Shown: positions 1-9,571 of the stretch, in pieces
Layout of the letters: each line of letters opens with the position of its first letter
Position numbering within the stretch: position 1 is the first letter of the stretch
Assembly (NCBI GenBank): GCA_030427635.1
Contig: JAUIBA010000008.1
Coordinates: forward strand, 62,001 to 126,000
Reading direction: 5' to 3'
From: Bacteroidia bacterium
GTDB lineage: Bacteria; Bacteroidota; Bacteroidia; Chitinophagales; Chitinophagaceae
DNA: 64,000 bases
Position numbers and translations under genes: made by a program
The notes under the pieces: model-generated
Databases searched by the model: none
Told to the model about the DNA's origin: nothing
What the model saw: only the letters and a program-made list of their open reading frames with translations

Positions 1-230
1 TCTATAATGCGTGCAGATACAATAACGGTTTCCAACTGAGCAATACGAGCTTCATGATGCCCTTGTGCTTCTTTAGCTGCATCATATTCGGCATTTTCTT
101 TTAAATCCCCCTTTTCCCTTGCTTCTGCTATCTGCCGTGCAATTTCTGCTCTACCCGTGGTCTTGAGCCTGTTCAACTCCTCTTTCATTTGCTCCAGTGT
201 CTCCTTAGTGAGGTAATTCAGATCAGACAT
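1..230 (-). CDS. greA: Transcription elongation factor GreA (N-terminal part, cut by window edge)
   Basis: GreA enters the secondary channel of RNA polymerase and stimulates cleavage of backtracked transcripts. Only the first 76 codons are in the window; the gene runs off the left edge. The visible part reads MSDLNYLTKETLEQMKEEL and continues with GDLKENAEYDAAKEAQG, the hallmark of the GreA/GreB N-terminal coiled coil, including the acidic residues at the coiled-coil tip. The ATG at 228-230 is preceded by an A/T-rich stretch and by the terminator of the upstream surface-protein operon, so greA probably has its own promoter. Since no C-terminal domain is visible, GreB cannot be formally excluded, but the N-terminus is GreA-like. 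Confidence 0.93.
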   Translation of the reverse strand, partial: MSDLNYLTKETLEQMKEELNRLKTTGRAEIARQIAEAREKGDLKENAEYDAAKEAQGHHEARIAQLETVIVSARII

Positions 231-254
231 ATCTTATTCAATTTATCAGTACAG

Positions 255-292
255 TAAAAAAATACAACGCCTCTGCATGACAGAAGCGTTGT
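255..292 (-). terminator. Rho-independent terminator of the PorV/T9SS/TonB operon
   Basis: A hairpin with arms ACAACGC and GCGTTGT (264-270 and 286-292), extended by TCTG/CAGA around a short loop, lies just downstream of the stop codon of the PorV-like gene. On the minus strand it is followed by a run of seven T (complement of 256-262). Confidence 0.8.
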
Positions 293-315
293 AATGTAAA
301 AATACGAAAATTTGC

Positions 316-1395
316 TTATCTCGACAAACGGAGCGATATCATATGCACTCCATTGGCAGGACGCTGTGTGGGACGGAAAGAATAGTCCAAAGAGAAAAGT
401 GGGCCTTTTTCTCCGAACTTCTTCTGAGCTGTAGCACCCAAAGCAATGCCGGAATACATAGTAGTAGAATTTTCCAGATTGCCTATTCCCTTTTCATAAC
501 GGTATGCCGCGCGCAGGAATATCATGTCCTTAAAGCTGTACTCAGCTCCTGCTCCCAGATAGTCATTATTAAATGAGTTAGACTGGAAGTTAAGTATACC
601 TGTAAGCTTGTGTACCGGTACGCTGTCTTTTGCCAGATGATGCTCATCCAGATAGAAGTCATAAGATACCCCAAAATTAAGGTAAGTAGGCATTGAGAAC
701 TTATCGGCTGGGTATTGCTGAGACACCACAAAAGATGGTGAACTGTTTGGCTTATCAGCATTAACAGCAAATCCGGTACCAGAGAAGCGCATATTGCTAC
801 CTAGATTACGAAGAGTGATACCAAAATGGAAGTTATCCCTCTTACCGGTAACGTACTGGATACCACCTTCAAATGCTATACCTAATGCACCTATGTTACC
901 AACCTGCTCAGAAACGTAAGTCATAGCAGCACCGGCATTTACATGCGAAGAAAACTGCTTGGCGTAGCCCAGCTGCAGATTGAGAAACTGTGGACGGTAA
1001 GTGCCGGCACCTTCAGGCTGATCGAAAGTAGTAGAAGTAATCTCACCAAAGTTCATAGACATAAGGTTGAGACCAATAGCACCAGCATCACCTAAACGCT
1101 GGCCGATAGCTATATTGTTTACATTGATACCGGTACCACTCAGATATTGACCACGTGATACACCTATATCAGTACCGGTAGTATTACCGAGACCTGCAAT
1201 GTTTGTTTTCATTGCCTCAACACCACTGATGTGTGAAGTATTGATGGCAAAAATACCTGTGGAACGGGCCCATGGATTGATCATCAACTCAGGTGCACCT
1301 GCCTGTCCCGAACGGTCCTTATTTCCTGCCGCAGCACTCAAAGACGCGCCAACTGCAAGTATTGTAACGATCGACTTAATTGATCCTTGTTTCAT
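316..1395 (-). CDS. PorV/PorQ family outer-membrane beta-barrel protein
   Basis: A 359-residue outer-membrane protein with a signal peptide (about residues 1-23, ending SAAAG). The mature N-terminus has the family-type segment GAPELMINPWARSTG, followed by repeated amphipathic beta strands with many Gly, Asn and aromatic residues and a final strand HMISLRLSR. PorV shuttles type IX secretion cargo to the attachment complex and PorQ is a related barrel; this one belongs to the family, but I cannot tell which branch. It is the last gene of an operon with a T9SS cargo gene (64 bp upstream) and a TonB-dependent receptor, so a dedicated role in exporting or anchoring that cargo is likely (inference). 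A terminator follows it. Confidence 0.82.
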   Translation of the reverse strand: MKQGSIKSIVTILAVGASLSAAAGNKDRSGQAGAPELMINPWARSTGIFAINTSHISGVEAMKTNIAGLGNTTGTDIGVSRGQYLSGTGINVNNIAIGQRLGDAGAIGLNLMSMNFGEITSTTFDQPEGAGTYRPQFLNLQLGYAKQFSSHVNAGAAMTYVSEQVGNIGALGIAFEGGIQYVTGKRDNFHFGITLRNLGSNMRFSGTGFAVNADKPNSSPSFVVSQQYPADKFSMPTYLNFGVSYDFYLDEHHLAKDSVPVHKLTGILNFQSNSFNNDYLGAGAEYSFKDMIFLRAAYRYEKGIGNLENSTTMYSGIALGATAQKKFGEKGPLFSLDYSFRPTQRPANGVHMISLRLSR

Positions 1396-1459
1396 AAATA
1401 AGCTGAATAATTATTTGAATGTTCCGGGCAGACAAGCCGCCCGGAACTAATAATGTCTG

Positions 1460-4400
1460 TTAATACTGAGTTACGTCGAGCGGGCGGAGTGAACCGAACC
1501 ACTTAATTACCTTTTCACCAATTCCTTCTGCCTTAACATGTATCAGATACATACCACCGGCAATAGGCAGACCGGCTGAGTTACGAAGGTCCCAATCAAG
1601 GAATGACACACCAGGATCACTCTTAGATAGTCTACGAACCAATATTCCATCCAGTGTGTACACATTAATGTCAGCACGTGCAGGCAGATTTATTATTCTG
1701 ATACGCGTATCAAAACGACTACCGGATTTCTCATATCCTGAATATCCGTAGTAAGGGTTAGGCACAGCCTGTATCCTGTCTACAAGACCATTCTTATCGG
1801 GGTTGTCAGACAACGTAGTCTTAGCAAGTCCCTTAGTAGTGAATGTATAATATGGATTTGTTTCTTCACCCGGAGTGATGTTCGTACCTGGCGTAGCAAA
1901 TGTAGTAGCAGCATCAGTAGCCTCATATGCAGTGTAAGGTTTTGTTACACGGAACCTTAACCTTGTGGTAGTAGGTATGAGACCATCTTTCAGAGAAAGA
2001 TACTGAACATTAGGATTGCGCATCGGAACACCCATCCACTGGAAGCTAGAGTATGCAGTTTTCAGGAAAGTACTTGATGGAGTAGCTTTTCTTACATTTT
2101 CAACAAAGTCACGACAGCTGTCATATTTTGTTGTTGCAATGTATATAGTATGGCGACCACCAAATGCTACTGAGAAGTCGAAAGGATTGAAACCATTCTG
2201 TCCCTGAGGCGCTGATGGGTTCCAGATAAGGTCACCACCATTGTCAGATGTCAGATAAGAGTCTTCACCAAATACGATGTTAAGACGCATACCTGTAACC
2301 TGGTCGATGGCATAACCCGGGAACCATGACATACCTTCATCATCAGGGCTTTCAGAGTATACAGGGTCATTGCCGTTCATATCCAGATTCCATCCTTTGT
2401 GCTTGCGCAGGTAGAACTTACGAGCCTTGTTTTCAGCAAGGGATGTATCTTCCTGCATTTCAACAACAGCGCAACGAGTCCACTTAGATTTATCAGATGT
2501 GAACACAAGGTCAACATCGGTCATTGACTTAACCTGATTGATAGCCAGGCGATATGCAGCCATATGATGCGCACACGCTACGAACAGACCAAGATTAGAC
2601 TGCAGAGAACCACCATCAAAGTAGTAAGCACCCAGACCATAAGGTCCCCATGAAGATTTAACAGGAGAGAAGTTTGCAAACATGTTAGCAAAGTTCTGCT
2701 GAGGATCTACATAGTTAGAACTGATAGACAAATCATTAAAGAAGCATGGATTAGTAGCAGATACCGGCTGGAAATGACTCACACTTCCTGAACGGAGCCA
2801 GTTAGCAAAGCTACTGTCTGCCTCATCCTGCACACCCCAAAGCCAGGGCTTGGATGGGTCGTTAAAAGTGATATCAGAAGTGATATAACCATTAGCAGTA
2901 CCTCTTACATTACTTGCAGGATGCTGTACCTGACGCACATTTATTGAGAGACCGTATTTTTCAAGGATCTGGTCATTTACAGCATCCATGTTACGTTCGC
3001 TGTAAATAACATCAGCTACAACGCCATCTTTATAACCAGTGAGTGTCCATGAGCCTGAAGTATCAGCAACACCACCAGATATTGATGGGAGACCTGTAAG
3101 CTTAGTATCAGGGCCATGTATCTGCAATACCCAATCCATAGCCGGAACCATAACAGGGTCTACAACACGTACATCAACAGGTCCGAGACCAGCAACATAT
3201 GTAGGCTGTGATATAGAGTTATTTGCAAGAATTGCATCTTCTGATTCCTGATCAAGCTGTACTTCATTACCGCCATTACCAGTACCCTGAATCCTCTTGA
3301 TTACAACACCATCACCATATTCACAGTTAATTACTGTACCCATTGCTCCATTAGCAGGATTAGGCAGTGCACTAATCACAGATATCTCAGTACCACCAGC
3401 GCCATGTGAGCTGGCCAGGTAAGGAACATCCTGTGTATTTACCGTATTAGCTGCGCTGAAAGGAGCAAAGTTGTTATATGCATAGGCAATAGCTACGAAA
3501 TAATAGTTCTTGTAGTTTACAAAGCGTTTGTCATTACCGGTAGCAAAGGCATCCTGAGTAAGCTGGAAGCTATGTACGATACCACTGTCTCTGCCTTTGA
3601 TTTTTATCTGTGCAGCATGTGTTGTATCACTTACTGCTACATTCTTCACATAGTTTACTATCTGAGAAATACTGTCAGCTATATCGCACTGGAATACTTC
3701 GATAGCTTTAGTATTGTCTACTTCACCAGTCTCAGGGTCAAAAATTTCAGCAGAAGTTACCTGACTGTTAGCCAGCTGGAACACACGATATCCCTGGAAT
3801 TTATAAAGGGAGTCATCGCTTACACCTTTTGACTTAACAACGAACTGATGATAGTTCAGAGAATCTTTGTATGGTCCGTCATCACGACCGTAGTTTTCAC
3901 CATAGTTGTTGCTACCATAATCATTCATCAGATAGAATACCAGTTTACGGTCCAGCTCACGAATAACCATTCTTGGCGCTTCAGGGCCTTCAATAGTTTT
4001 GAAGTTGTTGTCAAACAGTGCCTGTGCACCATCATCAATATTTTTGATGGTTTTAAAGCTGGTAGAAGGACATCCGCCCTGACCTGCAGCCCATACTGTA
4101 CCAAAAGTGATATCATTAATAGCACCGGGGAACAGCTGGAAAGGACCGGAAGAGAACACGAAACGACGGTCGCCGGGGTTGTTACCACATGCACATTCTG
4201 ACCACTGACTGTTGTCGGCAGGATCGCCCCAGAATACGTAGTTAGATACAGGACCTGAACCATATCCTTTAGATGGGATGCCTGGTCCCTGATAATCATA
4301 AGAAAAACGCTGACCATTACGTATAGAACCAGTCATGTAATAATAGATCTGGATACCGTTGGTAGGGTTACCTATGATGCTCGGGTCATTATTGTAATAA

Positions 4401-5515
4401 GTGAAGTTTGTCATCTTCAACTGCTCATAAGTATCTGGTTCACCAGCTACTTTTCTGATGCGCTTAGGCCCCTGGAAATAGTCGAGCGCTATCTGAGGAG
4501 GGTTAACACCATAGCTGTTAACGGGGTTACCAGCTACACCACCATCATTATTGGTACCATTATAAAGGATACCAAGACCACGGGCAGTATCGCAACCGAT
4601 GAAGTCATCAAGATAATAACCAAGGTCAGCATCATCCCATACAGCTATATAAGTACTGTCAATGGTAAGCGTACCGCGGTTAATAACTCTGTAGTTATAA
4701 AAAGAAGCATTGTTAAGGAAGTCCTGAGTGGCATAAGCAAAAGCACTGGTCTGTACTTCTACTCCCATAGCCGCTGTGAGTGACTGCTGCTTTGTGTTAC
4801 CAGCATCGTTAAACACCCACCAGATATACTGGTCACCGCGGATATCCGGATATTCACCCTCATCAGGCTGATATTTTCCATCACCATTAAGATCCACAAA
4901 CGGAGCATAAGTGTTATTAGGGTTCAGGGAAATCTTAGTTCCGGTATTACCTACTATATTGTTATTACCAACAGCAGGCCACTCATTAATAACATCATAT
5001 TCTGATGCCTTAAGGTCTCCCCCTGTTTTATATGCCTGTTTGAACTTATTGATAGTAGACCTGTCTACTTTCCAGAATTTATCCCACTGAGCACAGGCTT
5101 CAGATGTTATCTTACCCTGATCGTCAAGCGCACCTGGCCAATAGTCGTTACCATCCTGACGATAGGTCTGAGCAGCAACTTTAAGCTGCCCCTGTTTATC
5201 ATAACCACCTATCCAGCAGGATGCGGCAAACTGTGAATGTCTGCCAGAACCTTTTGGTATTTCATAAGCAGCGTTACCCTGACCATTGTTCCACCACATG
5301 TCACCACCGGTCATAAGACGGGCACGAACGTTGTTGATATCAAGGTCTATAGCAGTAACGGAAGGCTGACAACCAGCTGCTGTTGCCTTCAATTGGGTTT
5401 TAGGGTCGCGTTTTCCTACATTTTCGCGCGCGCTGACACTACTTGCTATCCCCAGGACCCCGGCCCCAAGCAGCATCATAGCGCGAACAAACTGTATTTT
5501 ATTTCTGAGCATCAT
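1460..5515 (-). CDS. Large secreted surface protein with T9SS type A sorting domain
   Basis: A 1351-residue protein with an N-terminal signal peptide (about residues 1-29, ending SSVSA) and a C-terminal type IX sorting domain (about residues 1265-1351) with the usual cues: VPNPYYGYSGYE near its start, VYTLDGILVRRL in the middle and GGMYLIHV near the end. After the signal peptide comes a stretch with MTGGDMWWNNGQGNAAYEI. The middle contains Asp/Asn/Gly-rich segments such as DLNGDGKYQPDEGEYPD that look like calcium-binding loops. I recognise no catalytic domain. It starts 27 bp after the TonB-dependent receptor gene and ends 64 bp before the PorV-like gene, which points to one transcription unit. 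Such long cargo proteins in a receptor/cargo/PorV arrangement recur in Bacteroidota, but their substrate is not known to me. ATG ATG doublet at the start; the first is used here. Confidence 0.85.
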   Translation of the reverse strand: MMLRNKIQFVRAMMLLGAGVLGIASSVSARENVGKRDPKTQLKATAAGCQPSVTAIDLDINNVRARLMTGGDMWWNNGQGNAAYEIPKGSGRHSQFAASCWIGGYDKQGQLKVAAQTYRQDGNDYWPGALDDQGKITSEACAQWDKFWKVDRSTINKFKQAYKTGGDLKASEYDVINEWPAVGNNNIVGNTGTKISLNPNNTYAPFVDLNGDGKYQPDEGEYPDIRGDQYIWWVFNDAGNTKQQSLTAAMGVEVQTSAFAYATQDFLNNASFYNYRVINRGTLTIDSTYIAVWDDADLGYYLDDFIGCDTARGLGILYNGTNNDGGVAGNPVNSYGVNPPQIALDYFQGPKRIRKVAGEPDTYEQLKMTNFTYYNNDPSIIGNPTNGIQIYYYMTGSIRNGQRFSYDYQGPGIPSKGYGSGPVSNYVFWGDPADNSQWSECACGNNPGDRRFVFSSGPFQLFPGAINDITFGTVWAAGQGGCPSTSFKTIKNIDDGAQALFDNNFKTIEGPEAPRMVIRELDRKLVFYLMNDYGSNNYGENYGRDDGPYKDSLNYHQFVVKSKGVSDDSLYKFQGYRVFQLANSQVTSAEIFDPETGEVDNTKAIEVFQCDIADSISQIVNYVKNVAVSDTTHAAQIKIKGRDSGIVHSFQLTQDAFATGNDKRFVNYKNYYFVAIAYAYNNFAPFSAANTVNTQDVPYLASSHGAGGTEISVISALPNPANGAMGTVINCEYGDGVVIKRIQGTGNGGNEVQLDQESEDAILANNSISQPTYVAGLGPVDVRVVDPVMVPAMDWVLQIHGPDTKLTGLPSISGGVADTSGSWTLTGYKDGVVADVIYSERNMDAVNDQILEKYGLSINVRQVQHPASNVRGTANGYITSDITFNDPSKPWLWGVQDEADSSFANWLRSGSVSHFQPVSATNPCFFNDLSISSNYVDPQQNFANMFANFSPVKSSWGPYGLGAYYFDGGSLQSNLGLFVACAHHMAAYRLAINQVKSMTDVDLVFTSDKSKWTRCAVVEMQEDTSLAENKARKFYLRKHKGWNLDMNGNDPVYSESPDDEGMSWFPGYAIDQVTGMRLNIVFGEDSYLTSDNGGDLIWNPSAPQGQNGFNPFDFSVAFGGRHTIYIATTKYDSCRDFVENVRKATPSSTFLKTAYSSFQWMGVPMRNPNVQYLSLKDGLIPTTTRLRFRVTKPYTAYEATDAATTFATPGTNITPGEETNPYYTFTTKGLAKTTLSDNPDKNGLVDRIQAVPNPYYGYSGYEKSGSRFDTRIRIINLPARADINVYTLDGILVRRLSKSDPGVSFLDWDLRNSAGLPIAGGMYLIHVKAEGIGEKVIKWFGSLRPLDVTQY

Positions 5516-5542
5516 AACCTATATGATTATATTGTAAAAAGT

Positions 5543-8500
5543 TTAGAAGTTAAATTCAAGAGAAAGAGCTATAGTTCTGGCATAGTTAAGATAGCCAGGG
5601 TTGTTCATGTATATAGTGTACAGGTCTGTATATGACTGAGGGTTAACCTGCTGAGGTACAAACTGCTGACCGAAAGAAGATACAAGATATCCGTTATCAT
5701 CAGTACGTCCGGTAAAGCCGTGTACACCCAGTACTTCACGTGTATTCAGCAGATTGTTGATCATCACAATACCTTTCACATAATAAGTGCGGTGTGGCTT
5801 CTTACCTGGTGTAGTAGCTTCTTTATCCTTACGGAACTTAAGTGCAAAGTCTTTATCAACACGCAGGTCCATACCAAAGTGCCATGGCAGACGAGCACCA
5901 TTTACACCACCTACAACCGTCTGGCCAAGGGCATCAGAGTAACGGGTGTAAGGCTCACCACTTCTTGTTCTTACCACCAGGTTAGCACCTGCATTCTGCA
6001 GTATGTGCTTACCAGCTACTACCGGACCTTCACCATCAGCAAAGCGATAGTCAGCATTAGCCGCAATGATATGCCTTGAGTCAACATCAAGATATGTTAC
6101 ATAACGCAGGTTAGGCAGACCTTCCTGAATCAGGTTGTTCAGCAGGCCACGACCACTGTTGTATGCTGAGCCGGTACCCTCTGCAAACTGAAGTGTATAA
6201 GACACTGTCATACGCAGGTGGTTAGTAGCAAGCATGTCATACATCATTGTGGTACCCTTTGTAGTAGAGAAGTCACGGTTACCATAAGTCTGGTAAGTGT
6301 ATGGGAATGCATATACATAAGGTACAATGCTCACCATATCCTTACGCTCTTTATAGAACGCTGACAGGGTCAGTGATGAGTTGTCAGTAAGTTTCTGCTG
6401 GAAACCAACCTCATAATCGAATGTTTTCTGAGACCTCAGATTTGAGTTAGCCAGTACACCAGTAGGGGCTGCAGCTGAGAGCTTGTAGTAATCCCATGCA
6501 GTAGCATAACCTATAGAGTTAGGATAAGGACGCTGAGCATAGATATCATAGTGTGCGTAGAAATTCGCAACATCTGATATAGGGAACGAGAACTGAATAC
6601 GAGGCATTACCGTTACCTGTGGAGAATAGTCAGTGAAAGACAGGTTAGGATTGAAGTTGCTGTCAGTCATTTTTATATTCTTGTACTGAGACTGAATGTA
6701 TGGCTGAGGGTCACGACCATCAGAATACTGCTTCAGTACCGCAGGGTCTTCGATTACATTACCGGTCGGGTCATACCACCTGTTACCGTTACGATAACCT
6801 ACGATAGCCGGAGATGATGACTGGTTGTCATTTACATACACCACATAATCATTACCGATGTTAGAAGGATGCGCTCCACCATTAACGAAGTTGGTAGCAC
6901 CTGATACCTGACCAACGGTAGTAACAGGATACAGAGAGTAAGGATCTTTCAACACTTTGGTATTAGCTGAATAGCGGTCAACACGAACACCTATGTTGAA
7001 GTTGATATCCTTGTAGTTGAAACGGTCCTGAAGGTAACCTGCTATATAAGTAGGAGAGAATGCACCGATAGGACGTGTAAAGTTGCCATTTGCATCTTTC
7101 TGAGTCCAGAAGTCGTTAAAGTTCACGGAACCTGTCTGACGGCCACCTGTGTATGAATAACCATAATAGTCTACGAATGAGTTACCACTGATATTCAGCA
7201 GCTCATCAGCAGAGAATAAGTCCATAGAGAATTTGTCAGGATCAATTTCATCTATATTGACAATCTGGTTGTCAGTATATCCCAGTTTCTTACGGATGTT
7301 TTTATCGAATGTGCTGGTACCTACATTTTTGAGGTTATATGTGATAGTATCGGTAGGGCCAGGTATGATGTTGGCAACATTACCAGTAGCATTATCAATA
7401 AAAGTACCCTGACCAACAATGCCGCTTGATACATAAGTATATTCCTTACCATTAACATGGAAAATAGGATTCTGAAGATCAAGACGCAGATTCTGGTTAT
7501 CAACATTGCTTACCAGGTTTCTCATCTGGTTCCACAGAGACTGTGTACCACCGAGGTTAGCATAAGCAGAATAAGACTTGATAACACGCTGCTGATAGTA
7601 AAGACCAAACTCAATAGCATGTTTTGTTTTTCCTGCCTGAAGGTCGAAAGAAGCGTTTACATCAAGTGCGTACTGGTCTGATATAAAGTTTGAGAAGCCG
7701 TTGATAGAATAACCAGGGCTGTTGAAAAGACCTACACCGTTAAAGCTGTAAGTTGTAACAGGAAGGTCACCATTTGCCATAGCGTTGTTTGCCTGTACCT
7801 GTAGTATGCTTGTAGGCACTGAACCATCCAGTGAATTATAGTACTGCTGTGTATAGTTTGCCAGAACAGGGTTCAACTCTGAACGACGGAAGTCGTAACC
7901 GGTAGACTGTGAACCTGTAAGACGAATAGCTGTTTTACCACTAATAGAATCCAGATCAGGTACGAATGTATATATATCCCTGCGCTCTCTTGCCTCAAAC
8001 TTGCCTACATAAGCATAGTTGAAAAGGTTCTTTTTGAAGCGGGGATCTTCGCGCCATGTAGATGTACGCTGATAGTCGGCCTGAACACTGTAGAATGCGT
8101 TAGATATGACGTTGTTGCGGGCAGATGTATCATTCATCTTACCAAACTTCTGTGTGAAACGGAGGAAGCCGCGGGTAGTAAGGTCTTTACGGGTAAAGGT
8201 GCCAGCTGGCGCCATAAGGCTGGCGCGACGGCTATACTCGTCATCAATAACATAGTTCACCATACCACCACCTATTACACGGAGGTTGTCAGTAATCTGA
8301 TAATCAAGCTTACCATTCAGACGCGCTTCCTGAGTCCTGTTTTTAGGCTGGATTTTGCGCTGCTCCATATCATCAAAAGTGACATAGTTAGAAGAGTAGT
8401 TGTAAATTTTATTACCACTGTTATCAGAAAGAATAGTGAGCGGGTTAGCTTCCAGCTGCCTCAGCTTATCATCTTTTACTACCCACTGCTTGTCATAAGT

Positions 8501-9376
8501 AGGGTAACGGTTATGATCGTCATAGTAATCTCCGCTGAGGGCAAAGCCTAATACTGGTTTTTTAGTAAAGCTGTCTATACGCTTTTTGTAAAGCGGACCA
8601 GCTACTGAAAAGTTAGCAAAACGGTTGTTGTAACCATCTACAGATTGCTGAACACGAACATTACCTGTAGTCTTGCGGGAAACGCCACGGGAAGTGATAC
8701 TTACCACACCACCGGATACGTCACCATACTTGGCAGGAATGCCGGAAGTAATAACTTCCAGCTGCTCAATAGAACCCTGCGACATGTTGATACCTGTATT
8801 AGACTCGTCGCCTATATTCTGTACCTGCACACCATCTATTATATAGAGGGTACCTGTTTTACGGGCGCCACCCATACTTACACCTTTACCGCGCTGGCTC
8901 TGATACATACCCGGTGTAAGGCTGGCTACGTCTGTAATCTCAGTAGTAGCCACAGAAGATATCTCGCTACGGGTCATAGTATGCCCCGTACCGCCGCCTT
9001 CACGCAGTACGGGCCTTTTCCAGGTCACAGTAACTGTTTCAAGCTCGTTCGCTGCTGGCTTCATACTTACATTCTGTGTATTACGACCTGCAGTTACAGT
9101 CATCTTTTCGATATTAATCTGAGAATAACCGAGGTAGGAAATGACCAGATTATAAACACCAGGGTCCAGTGGTTTTATAATATAGAAGCCGTCAAAGTCT
9201 GTAACGGCTCCACCTTTATTGATACCCCCCTGAAAGATCTGAACGGTTGCACCAATAATAGGGACTTTCTTTTCATCGATCACTGTACCGGCTACTTCTC
9301 CGGTACCCTGAGCCATGGCAACCGCTGATAGGCCAATGAAGACAAACAACAGCAGGTAACGTAATGTACGTATCAT
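5543..9376 (-). CDS. TonB-dependent receptor with carboxypeptidase-regulatory-like domain
   Basis: An outer-membrane receptor of 1277 residues. The chosen ATG (9374-9376) gives a clean signal peptide, MIRTLRYLLLFVFIGLSAVA, cleaved near AMAQ; an upstream in-frame start would add 21 residues that spoil it. Residues about 25-105 form a carboxypeptidase-regulatory-like beta sandwich (GEVAGTVIDEKKVPIIGATV, DFDGFYIIKPLDPG). A plug domain follows with GTLYIIDGVQVQN and IEQLEVITSGIPAKYGDVSG. The rest is a large beta barrel ending in the aromatic strand ARTIALSLEFNF. It heads the operon with a T9SS cargo gene and a PorV-like gene. Large receptors of this type with Tyr/Asn-rich loops usually take up or help export large ligands; the ligand here is unknown. 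Confidence 0.88.
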   Translation of the reverse strand: MIRTLRYLLLFVFIGLSAVAMAQGTGEVAGTVIDEKKVPIIGATVQIFQGGINKGGAVTDFDGFYIIKPLDPGVYNLVISYLGYSQINIEKMTVTAGRNTQNVSMKPAANELETVTVTWKRPVLREGGGTGHTMTRSEISSVATTEITDVASLTPGMYQSQRGKGVSMGGARKTGTLYIIDGVQVQNIGDESNTGINMSQGSIEQLEVITSGIPAKYGDVSGGVVSITSRGVSRKTTGNVRVQQSVDGYNNRFANFSVAGPLYKKRIDSFTKKPVLGFALSGDYYDDHNRYPTYDKQWVVKDDKLRQLEANPLTILSDNSGNKIYNYSSNYVTFDDMEQRKIQPKNRTQEARLNGKLDYQITDNLRVIGGGMVNYVIDDEYSRRASLMAPAGTFTRKDLTTRGFLRFTQKFGKMNDTSARNNVISNAFYSVQADYQRTSTWREDPRFKKNLFNYAYVGKFEARERRDIYTFVPDLDSISGKTAIRLTGSQSTGYDFRRSELNPVLANYTQQYYNSLDGSVPTSILQVQANNAMANGDLPVTTYSFNGVGLFNSPGYSINGFSNFISDQYALDVNASFDLQAGKTKHAIEFGLYYQQRVIKSYSAYANLGGTQSLWNQMRNLVSNVDNQNLRLDLQNPIFHVNGKEYTYVSSGIVGQGTFIDNATGNVANIIPGPTDTITYNLKNVGTSTFDKNIRKKLGYTDNQIVNIDEIDPDKFSMDLFSADELLNISGNSFVDYYGYSYTGGRQTGSVNFNDFWTQKDANGNFTRPIGAFSPTYIAGYLQDRFNYKDINFNIGVRVDRYSANTKVLKDPYSLYPVTTVGQVSGATNFVNGGAHPSNIGNDYVVYVNDNQSSSPAIVGYRNGNRWYDPTGNVIEDPAVLKQYSDGRDPQPYIQSQYKNIKMTDSNFNPNLSFTDYSPQVTVMPRIQFSFPISDVANFYAHYDIYAQRPYPNSIGYATAWDYYKLSAAAPTGVLANSNLRSQKTFDYEVGFQQKLTDNSSLTLSAFYKERKDMVSIVPYVYAFPYTYQTYGNRDFSTTKGTTMMYDMLATNHLRMTVSYTLQFAEGTGSAYNSGRGLLNNLIQEGLPNLRYVTYLDVDSRHIIAANADYRFADGEGPVVAGKHILQNAGANLVVRTRSGEPYTRYSDALGQTVVGGVNGARLPWHFGMDLRVDKDFALKFRKDKEATTPGKKPHRTYYVKGIVMINNLLNTREVLGVHGFTGRTDDNGYLVSSFGQQFVPQQVNPQSYTDLYTIYMNNPGYLNYARTIALSLEFNF

Positions 9377-9410
9377 ATCCAATATTAATAAATTATTAGC
9401 AAATGAGGCG

Positions 9411-9439
9411 TAAAGATAAAAAAATCTGTTAAAAATCAA
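9411..9439 (-). promoter_or_regulatory. Bacteroidota-type promoter of the TonB/T9SS/PorV operon
   Basis: On the minus strand TTG (9439-9437) is followed after 18 bp by TATCTTTA (9418-9411), one base off the TAnnTTTG -7 element. Transcription would start near 9404, giving a leader of about 28 nt before the receptor ATG. Confidence 0.5.
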
Positions 9440-9571
9440 TTTATCAACACATTTATTTTACAATCGCCTGTGTTTTAGGAAAGTCTCTCTGACAAAATGC
9501 TTCCTGATAATAAAGACGAAATACAAAAACGAAATCTTGGGTCTTTCTTAAAAAAAAGTTATGAAAATGTT

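Noticed and set aside
8645-9328. A 227-codon open frame opposite the TonB receptor gene
   Set aside because: It lies antisense to the conserved plug region, has no recognisable domain and an odd residue mix; it is a shadow of the receptor gene.
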